This document shows positions 51,614 through 59,592 of a stretch of 64,000 bases of DNA, in pieces. The position numbers and the translations under genes were made by a program. Origin of the DNA: Paractinoplanes rishiriensis (lineage in GTDB: Bacteria; Actinomycetota; Actinomycetes; Mycobacteriales; Micromonosporaceae). Position 1 is the stretch's first letter; each line of letters begins with the position of its first letter. The notes below the pieces were generated by a model. That model was not told where the DNA came from and searched no databases. It worked only from the letters and a program-made list of their open reading frames with translations. The DNA lies in NCBI RefSeq assembly GCF_016862375.1, contig NZ_BOMV01000080.1, positions 62,001-126,000 on the forward strand, read 5' to 3'.

Positions 51614-52423
51614 TCAGGGTTCGTAGACTGCGTTCCGGTCGACGGTCAGGTAGATCTGGTTCGCGATCGGCCGGCGGCGCTCCTCCGCCAGCTGGCCGAG
51701 CAGCCCGGCGGCCCGGGCCAGCAGGGCGAAGCCGCGCAGCAGGTCGGTCGGCAGGCCCAGGTCGGCCAGCGCGGCGCCGCACACGCCGGCCCCGTTGAGC
51801 GGCAGCTTCTTGCCGAGCACCTGCGGATGCACCCGGCCGATCGCCTCGAACAGCCGCAGGTGCGGCCCGCGCAGGCCCTCCTCGTCGGCGATCCGGAACA
51901 GCACCGGGGTGCGCGGGTCCTGCTCCTTGTGCACCGGGTGGCCCAGGCCGGGCACGAAGCGGCGCTCGTCGCGGGCCCGCTGCACGGCGGCCAGCGCGAT
52001 CACGTCGTAGTCCTGCTCGGTGCCGGCCGCCACCAGGGTGTCGGCCAGGAAGCGGCCGCTGTCCTCGGTCACGCCGAGGAACCGGGAGCCGCCGCCGAGC
52101 AGGCCGGCGGCGATGGCGCCCTGCACCGACTCGGGGGCGGAGAGGTAGGTGAGGCGGGCCGCGATCGCGGTCGGGGTGAAGCCGTGGTCGGCCAGCGCGA
52201 CCAGCACGGCCTCGAACAACCGCACCTCACCGGCACTCGGTCGCCGGCTGGCGACCAGCCAGAACGCCAGCTCACCGAAGCCGACCTTGCCCATCAGGTC
52301 GGCGGCCAGGTCCTGCCCGAGCAGCGAGATGGTGCTCGCATCGGAGGTGCCCAGGCCGGTCGGGAACTTCATCGGTTTTCCTCTGGGGTTTTCCGCCGCG
52401 GGTAAGTTCAGCTCCTCAGCCAT
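51614..52423 (-). CDS. Citryl-CoA lyase/citrate synthase-like protein
   Basis: A 269-residue protein, shorter than citrate synthase (about 370-430) and in the size class of stand-alone citryl-CoA lyases. The catalytic region reads RRFVPGLGHPVHKEQDPRTP, with the citrate-synthase histidine, followed by PLNGAGVCGAALADLGLP. From ATG 52423 it overlaps the CoA-transferase stop by 16 bases. Together they suggest CoA activation of a tertiary-alcohol acid followed by retro-Claisen cleavage; this is inference. Confidence 0.78.
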   Translation of the reverse strand: MAEELNLPAAENPRGKPMKFPTGLGTSDASTISLLGQDLAADLMGKVGFGELAFWLVASRRPSAGEVRLFEAVLVALADHGFTPTAIAARLTYLSAPESVQGAIAAGLLGGGSRFLGVTEDSGRFLADTLVAAGTEQDYDVIALAAVQRARDERRFVPGLGHPVHKEQDPRTPVLFRIADEEGLRGPHLRLFEAIGRVHPQVLGKKLPLNGAGVCGAALADLGLPTDLLRGFALLARAAGLLGQLAEERRRPIANQIYLTVDRNAVYEP

Positions 52424-53544
52424 GCGCGGATCTCCTCGCCGTGTTCGTCGAGCCCGGGCGGCGGCAGCTCGTACCGGGCCGGGGTGTCGGAGAAGGTGAT
52501 CGGGTTGCGGACGCCCGGGATGCCGCCGGTGGTGACCACCGGGTCGAGGCCGAGCTCCTCGGCGAGCGCCACCCCGCCGTCGATCGTGTTGATCGGTGCG
52601 CACGGCACGCCGGCCGCCAGCAGGTCGCGGAACCACTCGTCCTTGCCCCGCTTGCTGAGCCGCTCGACCAGGATCGGCCGCAGCTCGGCCCGGTTGGCGG
52701 TACGGTCCTGATTGCGGAGGAACCGCGGATCGTCCGGCAGTTCGGGCAGGCCGAGCACCTGGCACAGCTTGCGGAACTGCCCGTCGTTGCCGGCGATCAC
52801 GATCAGTTCGCCGTCCGCGGTGGGCAGCGGCTCGTACGGGAAGAGGCTCGGGTGCGCGTTGCCCATCCGGTACGGCACCGTGCCGCCGGCCACGTAGCCG
52901 CTGGAGTGGTTGACCAGGCCGGACAGCGCCGAGCTGAGCAGGTTGACCTCGACGTGCTGACCGCGGCCGGTCTCCTGTCGCCGGTGCAGTGCGGCCAGGA
53001 TGCCGATGTTGGCGTGCATGCCGGCCATCACGTCGAAGACCGAGATGCCGGCCCGGTACGGCGAGCCGTCCGGGTCGCCGGTGAGGCTCATCAACCCGGA
53101 GATCGCCTGCACCATCAGGTCGTACCCGGGAAAGTTCGCGCCCGCGCCGGTGCCGAAGCCGCTGATGCTCGCGTACACGATCTGCTCGTTGCCGGCCGCC
53201 ACCGCGTCGTAGTCGAGGCCGAACCGGGCCAGGCCGCCGGGCCGGAAATTCTCGATCATGACGTCCGCGCGCCGGGCCAGTTCCCGCGCCGCGGCCACGT
53301 CGTCCGGGTCCTTGAGATCCAGCGCGATGGACCGTTTGTTGCGGTTGATGCCGAGGTAGTACGTGGAGACGCCGTCCCGCACCGGTGGCATCCAGGTGCG
53401 GGTGTCGTCCCCGCCCGGGCTCTCCACCTTGATCACCTGCGCGCCCAGATCGGCCAGCAGCATCGTCGCGTACGGTCCCGCCAGAATCCGGGAGAAATCG
53501 GCGACGAGCAACCCCGCCAGGGGACCCGCCGGTTGCTGCACCAT
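52408..53544 (-). CDS. CaiB/BaiF family III CoA-transferase
   Basis: A 378-residue type III CoA-transferase. It starts LAGLLVADFSRILAGPYATM and LGAQVIKVESPGGDDTR, has RNKRSIALDLKDP and RADVMIENFRPGGLARFGLD, and the catalytic Asp in FPGYDLMVQAISGLMSLTG. First gene of the minus-strand operon leading to the citryl-CoA-lyase-like, LigB, LigA and oxidoreductase genes. It is divergent from the amidohydrolase across a region with two palindromes. Confidence 0.9.
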   Translation of the reverse strand: MVQQPAGPLAGLLVADFSRILAGPYATMLLADLGAQVIKVESPGGDDTRTWMPPVRDGVSTYYLGINRNKRSIALDLKDPDDVAAARELARRADVMIENFRPGGLARFGLDYDAVAAGNEQIVYASISGFGTGAGANFPGYDLMVQAISGLMSLTGDPDGSPYRAGISVFDVMAGMHANIGILAALHRRQETGRGQHVEVNLLSSALSGLVNHSSGYVAGGTVPYRMGNAHPSLFPYEPLPTADGELIVIAGNDGQFRKLCQVLGLPELPDDPRFLRNQDRTANRAELRPILVERLSKRGKDEWFRDLLAAGVPCAPINTIDGGVALAEELGLDPVVTTGGIPGVRNPITFSDTPARYELPPPGLDEHGEEIRAWLRS

Positions 53545-53561
53545 CTGTTACCGCCCGTCCT

Positions 53562-53577
53562 GCGGACATCTGTCCGC
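53562..53577. promoter_or_regulatory. Palindromic operator (IclR-type candidate) 1
   Basis: GCGGACA-TC-TGTCCGC is a perfect 7-2-7 inverted repeat, 18 bases upstream of the CoA-transferase start on the minus strand. It shares its half-site with the second site at 53696. Confidence 0.6.
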
Positions 53578-53695
53578 CGGATTAGCGTCCGCTTCCACAG
53601 CGCCAATGTCAACGACCGCGCCATACTGCCGGAACACACTATTGACCCTGATAGTGACCGGGAGCACACTGGCGCCACTCGCCCTGCCCGCCTAG

Positions 53696-53709
53696 CGGAC
53701 AGTGGTCCG
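53696..53709. promoter_or_regulatory. Palindromic operator (IclR-type candidate) 2
   Basis: CGGAC-AGTG-GTCCG, preceded by G, shares GCGGACA with site 1 and lies 22 bases before the amidohydrolase ATG. Two like sites flanking a divergent promoter fit control by the IclR gene at 55165. Confidence 0.55.
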
Positions 53710-53730
53710 GAAAACTCGAAAGGATGGGCG

Positions 53731-55131
53731 ATGACCGACCGGCCTGTGGTATTCCGTAACGGCCTCGTACTCACCATGGACGACTCGCACTCCGTGCTCG
53801 ACGGGGCCGACGTACTGGTCGTCGGCGACCGGATCGCCGAGGTCGGCCACAACCTGACCGCGCCGGACGGCGCACTCGAGATCGACGCCGCCGGCGGCAT
53901 CGTCATGCCCGGCATGATCGACACGCACCGGCACATGTGGCAGACCGCGATGCGCGGGTACGGCGCCGACTGGACGCTGACCCAGTATTTCGTCTGGTAC
54001 TACCTCGAGTCCGGCAAACTGTTCCGGCCCGAGGACATCCACGCCGGCAACCTGCTCGGCGCGCTCGAGGCGATCGACGCCGGCGTCACCACCACCGTCG
54101 ACTGGTCGCACGGCCTGCAGACCGTCGACCACGCGGACGCCGCGGTCGACGCGCTCGAGGCGGTGCCCGGCCGGTTCGTCCTCGCGTACGGCAACATCCA
54201 GCAGGGTCCGTGGGAGTGGTCGGCCTCGCCCGAGTTCCGCGACTTCCACCGCCGCCGGATCGACGGCGGCAAGCTGGCCGGCTTCCAGATGGCGTTCGAC
54301 ATCCCGGGCGACCCGGCGTTCCCGGAGAAGGCGGCCTTCGAGGTGGCCCGCGAACTCGGCGTCGCCGTCACCACCCACGCCGGGGTCTGGGGTGCCACCA
54401 ACGACAACGGCATCCGGCTCATGCACGAGCACGGCTTCATGCAGCCCGGCACGGTGTACGTGCACGCCGCCACGCTCTCCGACGACTCGTACCACCGCAT
54501 CGCCGCCACCGGCGGCTCGGTGTCGGTCTCCACCGAGAGCGAGCAGAGCGCCGGCCAGGGTTACCCGCCCACCTGGCAGCTGCGCAAGCACGGCATCCCG
54601 GTCTCGCTGTCGATGGACACCAGCGTGTGGTGGAGCGGCGACCTGTTCTCGGCGATGCGCACCACGCTGAGCGCCGACCGGGTCCGCGAGCACCTCGAGG
54701 CGCACGGCAAGCAGGAGACGGTCACCCACCACCACCTGCGCGCCGAGAACGTGGTCGAGTGGGCCACCCGGGGCGGCGCCAAGGCCCTCGGGATGGACTC
54801 GGACCTGGGCGCGCTCACCCCGGGACGCAAGGCCGACGTCGTGCTGATCAAGAACGACGCGTCGCCGGCGATGTCGCCGATCCTGCACCCGTACGGCCAC
54901 GTGGCCTACCAGGCGCAGCGCGGCGACGTGCACACCGTGCTGGTCGGCGGCCGGGTGGTCAAGCAGGACGGCAAGCTGGTCGATACCGACCTCGCGTCGG
55001 CCCGGGCCAAGGTCGGCGCCACGGTCGCGTACCTGCGCGAAACCATGGGCGAGGAAGCCTGGCGGCGTGGCATGAACCCGGAGATCCCGGAATCCCGGAT
55101 CCTGCACAACCCCTACCAGTACACCAAGTAG
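53731..55131 (+). CDS. Amidohydrolase, ATZ/TRZ (cytosine-deaminase-like) type
   Basis: A 466-residue metal-dependent hydrolase. Ligands are visible as MPGMIDTHRHMWQTAMRG (HxH), VAVTTHAGVWGAT (His), GTVYVHAATLSDDSY (His) and VSLSMDTSVWWSGDL (Asp), the set expected of the ATZ/TRZ clan, which deaminates or dechlorinates N-heterocycles. GAAAGGA precedes ATG 53731. It is divergent from the CoA-transferase and co-directional with the IclR gene. A nitrogen heterocycle or aryl amide feeding the ring-cleavage pathway is inferred. Confidence 0.88.
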   Translation: MTDRPVVFRNGLVLTMDDSHSVLDGADVLVVGDRIAEVGHNLTAPDGALEIDAAGGIVMPGMIDTHRHMWQTAMRGYGADWTLTQYFVWYYLESGKLFRPEDIHAGNLLGALEAIDAGVTTTVDWSHGLQTVDHADAAVDALEAVPGRFVLAYGNIQQGPWEWSASPEFRDFHRRRIDGGKLAGFQMAFDIPGDPAFPEKAAFEVARELGVAVTTHAGVWGATNDNGIRLMHEHGFMQPGTVYVHAATLSDDSYHRIAATGGSVSVSTESEQSAGQGYPPTWQLRKHGIPVSLSMDTSVWWSGDLFSAMRTTLSADRVREHLEAHGKQETVTHHHLRAENVVEWATRGGAKALGMDSDLGALTPGRKADVVLIKNDASPAMSPILHPYGHVAYQAQRGDVHTVLVGGRVVKQDGKLVDTDLASARAKVGATVAYLRETMGEEAWRRGMNPEIPESRILHNPYQYTK

Positions 55132-55164
55132 TGGGCATGACGGCCGCAATGAAAGCATGAGGCC

Positions 55165-55968
55165 ATGACCGACAGCGGAAGGGGCGCGGGGCCCGACTTC
55201 ATCGAGGCCCTGGCCAGGGGTCTCGATGTCCTGCGCTCCTTCCGGCCGGGCACCCCGGCCATGACGCTCAGTGAGATCGCCGGACAGACCGGTCTGGCCC
55301 GGCCCACCGTCCGGCGCATCCTCATCACGCTGGAGCAGCTCGGCTACGTGCGCACGGCGGTCCGCGGCTACGCGCTCACCCCGCGGGTGCTCGAGCTCGG
55401 CATGACGTACGTGAACGCCCTGAACATGTGGGAGGTCGCCCGCCCGCACATGGAAAGGCTGGTCGGCCAGACCAACGAGTCGACCTCGATGGCGCAGCTC
55501 GACGGCAGCGACATCGTCTACGTGGCCCGGGTGGCGGTTCCCAAGATCGTGACGCTGTCCGTCTCGATCGGCACCCGGTTCCCGGCGCCGGCCACCTCGA
55601 TGGGCAAGGTGCTGCTGGCCGCCCTGCCCTCGGCGGCGCTGCCGGCGGTGCTCGACGAGCCGACCCGGTCCGGCATCAACCCGCGCTGGAAACCGTCGGT
55701 GGCCGAGCTGGAGAGCGCGCTGCGCGAGGTCCGGGCCAAGGGGTGGGCCCTGGCCGATCAGGACCTCGCGCCGGGCGTCCGGTCGATCGCCACCGGGGTC
55801 CGCGACGGCGACGGTCAGGTGGTGGCCGCGATCAACGTGACCGTGCACGCGGCCGAGACGTCGGTTGACACGCTGCTCGAGGACCACCTGCCCAAGCTGC
55901 TGCGGACGGCGGCCGACATCAGCCACGACTGGGCACTGACCGCCACGGTCCCGGCCGTGACGGTCTAG
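55165..55968 (+). CDS. IclR-family transcriptional regulator
   Basis: A 267-residue regulator. The HTH is MTLSEIAGQTGLARPTVRRI, and the C-terminal effector domain has TSMGKVLLAALPS and QDLAPGVRSIATGVRDGDGQ. The sequence is of the PcaR/PcaU-like group that controls aromatic catabolism. It lies 33 bases after the amidohydrolase and next to the ring-cleavage cluster, which it probably controls through the palindromes at 53562 and 53696. Confidence 0.9.
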   Translation: MTDSGRGAGPDFIEALARGLDVLRSFRPGTPAMTLSEIAGQTGLARPTVRRILITLEQLGYVRTAVRGYALTPRVLELGMTYVNALNMWEVARPHMERLVGQTNESTSMAQLDGSDIVYVARVAVPKIVTLSVSIGTRFPAPATSMGKVLLAALPSAALPAVLDEPTRSGINPRWKPSVAELESALREVRAKGWALADQDLAPGVRSIATGVRDGDGQVVAAINVTVHAAETSVDTLLEDHLPKLLRTAADISHDWALTATVPAVTV

Positions 55969-55981
55969 CGCCGCGTCAAGA

Positions 55982-56683
55982 TCAGCCGGTGACCGAGAAC
56001 GAGTTGGTCACGAAGTCCTTGCCGCCCGAGGACGAGGTGATCTCGTACCCGAACTGCACGTTGCCGATCGTGACGTCGCCGAACCAGCCGCGCGAACGGA
56101 TCCACTGCGCCACCGCGGTCACGTCGATCGTGCCCGAGCTGGCGTTGCTGGTCCGCAGGAACGAGTAGACCTGGTTGGCGCCGTTCGAGCCGCGGTAGAT
56201 GCGCCAGGTGTGGCCGCCCACGCTCGCGGTGGTCTGCAGCGTGCCCAGCGGGCCGATCGGGCCGTAGTAGTTCATCCACAGCATGATCTCGTGGGCATTG
56301 TCGGACGACCAGATGTCGTACGACGTCGTGAAGGCGACCCCGCTGGTCGGGACGGTGACGTTGAAGCTGCTCCGCACGGTGCCGAGCGCGCTGACCTTAC
56401 GGCCGATGTACCGGGTCGCGTTCGGGTAGGACTTGATGCCACCGGTGTTCGGGTGGTTGGCCCAGACTCCCCAGTTGCTGGTCGAGTTCACCCACAGCGT
56501 CTGCGGTCCGTAGCCGTTGCCCCAGATGTTGTTGTAGAGCGTGTAGCCGTTGCTGGACCAGGTGCCCCAGCGGTCGCTCGAATACCAGGCGGCGGCGCTG
56601 GCGGTGTTCGCGGTGACCAGGCCGGTGACGGCGAGCGTGGCTGCCACGACGAATGCCCCGACGGCGAGGCGGATCTTGCGCAC
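55982..56683 (-). CDS. Secreted GH12 endoglucanase
   Basis: A 233-residue protein with signal peptide (LAVGAFVVAATLAVTGLVTA, then NTASAAA). The mature domain is glycoside hydrolase family 12: WYSSDRWGTWSSNGYTLYNN, nucleophile Glu in NAHEIMLWMNYYG and acid/base Glu in NVQFGYEITSSSGG. No carbohydrate-binding module. It cleaves beta-1,4-glucan. GTG 56683 has GGAGGT 4 bases upstream. A LacI-type operator lies at 56768. With the GH3 enzyme it forms a cellulose-use set. Confidence 0.92.
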   Translation of the reverse strand: MRKIRLAVGAFVVAATLAVTGLVTANTASAAAWYSSDRWGTWSSNGYTLYNNIWGNGYGPQTLWVNSTSNWGVWANHPNTGGIKSYPNATRYIGRKVSALGTVRSSFNVTVPTSGVAFTTSYDIWSSDNAHEIMLWMNYYGPIGPLGTLQTTASVGGHTWRIYRGSNGANQVYSFLRTSNASSGTIDVTAVAQWIRSRGWFGDVTIGNVQFGYEITSSSGGKDFVTNSFSVTG

Positions 56684-56767
56684 GGTACCTCCATGAATGT
56701 CCCGGCGGGGGAGTGCACCGGCTGTGGAACTTCAGGACTAGCCGCGCGGCTGGGTCGAGATTAAGCG

Positions 56768-56781
56768 GGTAAACGGTTTCC
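56768..56781. promoter_or_regulatory. LacI-family operator upstream of GH12 gene
   Basis: On the minus strand GGAAACCGTTTACC fits the LacI-family consensus form GGnAAnCGnTTnCC at every fixed position. It lies 85 bases upstream of the GH12 start, and also 71 bases before the divergent hypothetical gene at 56853. Confidence 0.6.
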
Positions 56782-56852
56782 AGCAAGTGATAGGTATCAA
56801 TTTCTGCCCGTTACGACGTGCAGCCGGTTCCCGCCCGTGCCACGCTGACCTC

Positions 56853-57167
56853 ATGAAACAAGTGGTCGATCTCTTCACCCCGGAGCCGTTGCGCTGGGGC
56901 CTGCGCGGCGACCCGTGGGTGTGGCAGGCCATGCGCGATCACCTCACCGGCATCAGCCTGCCGCCCAGCCTGGCCGAGATGGAAAAGATCCTGTACGCGG
57001 CGTTCAACCGGCTGGTCGGCGTCGACCTGGCCACCGCGCTGGAGCCGTCGGTCTGGCGCGAGCGGTTCGCCCACGGTGACGGCCCGTCCCAGGGCAGCGT
57101 CCACCTGGACACCTGGCGCGCCGAGCTGATCCCGCTGCTGATGGACCGCGCCCGCGCCAAGCTGTGA
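56853..57167 (+). CDS. Hypothetical protein
   Basis: A 104-residue cytoplasmic protein starting MKQVVDLFTPEPLRWGLRGD, with PPSLAEMEKILYAAFNRLVG and a C-terminal VHLDTWRAELIPLLMDRARA. It is highly regular, helical and without membrane segments; no family recognised. ATG 56853 removes 22 unsupported residues of a longer frame. It shares a divergent region with the GH12 gene and ends 6 bases before the convergent MarR gene. Confidence 0.6.
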   Translation: MKQVVDLFTPEPLRWGLRGDPWVWQAMRDHLTGISLPPSLAEMEKILYAAFNRLVGVDLATALEPSVWRERFAHGDGPSQGSVHLDTWRAELIPLLMDRARAKL

Positions 57168-57173
57168 AAGGTT

Positions 57174-57689
57174 TCAGCAGGCTTCGCCCGGGGGGAGGTC
57201 CAGCAGGCCCACCTTGTCCGGGGCCGCGGCACCGACGATCTGCCGGGCGATCCGCTGCAACTGCTCCACCTGCTCGGCACTGAGCACGTCGAAGACCAGC
57301 CGGCGCGCCTCGCGCACGTGCTCAGGCGCCGCCGCGGCCAGCACCGCCATGCCCTCCTCGGTGAGCACCGCCTCGGTGCACCGGAACTCCCCGGTCTGCA
57401 CCCGCCGGGTCACCCAGCCCTGCCGTTCCAGCCGGCTGACCGCGTGCGACAGCCGGGACAGCGAGCCACCCGCCACCATCGCGAGGCTGGTCATCTGCAC
57501 GGCGCGGTTGTCCGGCCGGGACAGCGCCACCAGGATCGAATACTCGAAGAAGTTGAGCCCGGAATCCCGCTTGAGCTGCGCGTCGATGGCCGGCGGCAGG
57601 GTCATGAGCATGGCGGTCAGCGCCATCCACGACGCCATCTCCGCACCGGACAGCCACGGTACCCCGGCGTCGGCCGTGTCATTGCTCAC
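57174..57689 (-). CDS. MarR-family transcriptional regulator
   Basis: A 171-residue winged-helix regulator: NFFEYSILVALSRPDNRAVQ, then MTSLAMVAGGSLSRLSHAVS (recognition helix) and RLERQGWVTRRV (wing). GTG 57689 is chosen. It is divergent from the azoreductase gene, across a large palindromic operator at 57714-57764. Redox or electrophile sensing of the YodB/MhqR kind is inferred from the target gene. Confidence 0.88.
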   Translation of the reverse strand: MSNDTADAGVPWLSGAEMASWMALTAMLMTLPPAIDAQLKRDSGLNFFEYSILVALSRPDNRAVQMTSLAMVAGGSLSRLSHAVSRLERQGWVTRRVQTGEFRCTEAVLTEEGMAVLAAAAPEHVREARRLVFDVLSAEQVEQLQRIARQIVGAAAPDKVGLLDLPPGEAC

Positions 57690-57713
57690 CCGGCAACAAT
57701 ATCCGGAGCAGGC

Positions 57714-57764
57714 GACTTGAATGTTCAACTCGCAGCTGTCAGCATCGAGTTGAACATTCAAGTC
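57714..57764. promoter_or_regulatory. Double MarR operator with 19-bp inverted arms
   Basis: GACTTGAATGTTCAACTCG (57714-57732) and CGAGTTGAACATTCAAGTC (57746-57764) are perfect complements around 13 bases. Each arm contains its own near-palindrome TTGAA-N2-TTCAA, so the site offers two dimer-binding boxes in opposite orientation. It occupies the whole gap between the marR and azoreductase starts. Confidence 0.85.
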
Positions 57765-57778
57765 GAAAGGATCCCGCC

Positions 57779-58411
57779 GTGACCGTTCTGCGTATCGACG
57801 CCAGCATCCAGGGACCGCGGTCGGCCAGCACCGAACTGGCCGATCTCGCCGAGGCCGAGTGGCTCGCCACCCGGCCGGGCACCGCGTTCGTCCGCCGGCA
57901 CCTGGGTGCCGAGCCGCTGCCCGCGGACGCCTGGCACCACGCGATCCACGCCGGCTTCACCCCCGAGGAACGGCGCACCGACCGCCACCGCGAGGCCCTG
58001 ACGCTGGCCGGCACACTGGCCGACGAGTTGCGCGCAGCGGACGCCGCGATTCTCGCGCTGCCGCTCTACAACTGGGGCGTCTCGCAGCACGTCAAGACCT
58101 GGATCGACCTGGTCATCGCCGGTGGGGTGCACGGCGAACGGCTGCTCGACGGCAAGCCCGCCATCGTGCTCACCACCCGCGGCGGCGGCTACTCCCCCGG
58201 CACGCCGCGCGAGGGCTGGGACCACAACACCGCGTACCTGCGCCGGATCGTGGCCGACGTGTGGGGCGCCGACCTCACCCTGATCGAGCGCGAGCTGACC
58301 CTGGCCGGTGTGAACCCGGCCATGGACCCGTTCCTGGAGGCCGCCGAACTGCTCAAGAAGACCGCGCACGAGGCCGCGACGCAGGCCGGCCGCGCGCTGG
58401 CGGCCCGCTAG
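57779..58411 (+). CDS. azoR: FMN-dependent NADH-azoreductase/quinone reductase
   Basis: A 210-residue flavodoxin-fold protein of the AzoR/AcpD family. It begins TVLRIDASIQGPRSASTELA, has ILALPLYNWGVSQHVKTWID for flavin binding and VLTTRGGGYSPGTPREGWDH. It reduces quinones and azo dyes with NADH. GTG 57779 has AAAGGA upstream. Expression is presumably released when the divergent MarR regulator senses quinones or electrophiles. Confidence 0.9.
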   Translation: MTVLRIDASIQGPRSASTELADLAEAEWLATRPGTAFVRRHLGAEPLPADAWHHAIHAGFTPEERRTDRHREALTLAGTLADELRAADAAILALPLYNWGVSQHVKTWIDLVIAGGVHGERLLDGKPAIVLTTRGGGYSPGTPREGWDHNTAYLRRIVADVWGADLTLIERELTLAGVNPAMDPFLEAAELLKKTAHEAATQAGRALAAR

Positions 58412-58415
58412 GGGC

Positions 58416-59558
58416 TCAGTGCCCGTTGAAGGCGTCCCGCATCCGGCTGAAGAAGCCGCCCTGCTTGCTGAGCTCGGCGACGTCCTCACCGCGGGTCTTG
58501 GCGAACTCGCGCAGCATCCGCTCCTGCTCGGCGGTCAGCTTGGTCGGCGTCTTGACGTCGAGGTGCACGAAGAGGTCACCCCGGCCCTGGCCGCGCAGGT
58601 GGGGCACGCCCTTGCCGCGGATGCGCAGCGTGCTGGCCGGCTGGGTGCCGGGCTTGACCTCGATCGCCTCCTCGCTGTCCAGCGTCTTGATGGTCAGCCG
58701 GGTGCCCAGGGCGGCCGCCGTCATCGGCAGCGTGACCCGGCAGTGCAGGTCGTCGCCCTTGCGGGAGTAGACGTCGTGCGGCCGCTCGTGGATCTCCACG
58801 TAGAGGTCGCCGGCCGTGCCGCCGCCGGGGCCGACCTCGCCCTGCTGGGCCAGCCGGATGCGCATGCCGTCCTCGACGCCGGCCGGGATCTTGACGGTCA
58901 GCGAGCGCCGGGTGCGCACCCGGCCGTCGCCGGCGCAGGTGGGGCAGGCGTGCGGGATGACCGTGCCGTGGCCCTGGCAGGTCGAGCACGGGCGGGACGA
59001 GACGACCTGGCCCAGGAACGTGCGCTGCACGCTCTGCACCTCGCCGCGGCCACCGCAGGTCTCACAGGTGGCCAGGTGGGTGCCGGGCGCGGTGCCGGCT
59101 CCGGAGCACTGGGTGCACAGCACCGCGGTGTCGACCGTGATCGGCGCCTCGACGCCGAAAGCCGTCTCGACCAGGTCGAGTTCGAGGCGCAGGATCGCGT
59201 CGGCACCCGGCCGGGTCCGCGGCCGCGGACCCCGGGTGGCGCCGCCCGCGGCCGTGCCGAAGAACGCGTCCATGATGTCCTGGAACCCGACGAACGGGCC
59301 GCCCGGGCCGCCGGGACCACCGGGGCCGCCACCGCCGCCGGGCGCCAGCGGGTCACCGCCGAGGTCGACGATCTGCCGCTTCTGGTCATCGGACAGGACC
59401 TCGTACGCGGCATTGATGTCTTTGAACTTCTCGTGCGCTTCCGGGTCGGGGTTGACGTCCGGGTGGTACTGCCGTGCCAGTTTGCGGTAGGCGCGCTTGA
59501 TCTCGTCGTCGGTCGCCTCCCGGCTAACGCCGAGAATGCCGTAGTAATCCTTGGCCAC
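58416..59558 (-). CDS. dnaJ: Chaperone DnaJ (type A)
   Basis: A 380-residue J-protein with J domain (DYYGILGVSREATDDEIKRA; HPD in RQYHPDVNP), a glycine-rich linker (GGGGGPGGPGGPGG), and four zinc-binding repeats CTQCSGAG, CETCGGRG, CSTCQGHG and CPTCAGDG, then the peptide-binding C-domain. It stimulates DnaK. GTG 59558. It lies 34 bases after hrcA, so both are under the CIRCE element. rsmE, usually next, is displaced. Confidence 0.95.
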   Translation of the reverse strand: MAKDYYGILGVSREATDDEIKRAYRKLARQYHPDVNPDPEAHEKFKDINAAYEVLSDDQKRQIVDLGGDPLAPGGGGGPGGPGGPGGPFVGFQDIMDAFFGTAAGGATRGPRPRTRPGADAILRLELDLVETAFGVEAPITVDTAVLCTQCSGAGTAPGTHLATCETCGGRGEVQSVQRTFLGQVVSSRPCSTCQGHGTVIPHACPTCAGDGRVRTRRSLTVKIPAGVEDGMRIRLAQQGEVGPGGGTAGDLYVEIHERPHDVYSRKGDDLHCRVTLPMTAAALGTRLTIKTLDSEEAIEVKPGTQPASTLRIRGKGVPHLRGQGRGDLFVHLDVKTPTKLTAEQERMLREFAKTRGEDVAELSKQGGFFSRMRDAFNGH

Positions 59559-59592
59559 GGGGTTTGGAGTCCTCAATGTCAGCGCGATTCCG

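Noticed and set aside
53692..55926. A 744-codon minus-strand frame opposite the amidohydrolase and IclR genes
   Set aside because: No domain; both plus-strand genes have full catalytic or HTH motifs.
57714..57764. Possible transposon end or attachment site
   Set aside because: The palindrome lies exactly between divergent marR and azoreductase starts, has internal dimer boxes, and there is no transposase or integrase.
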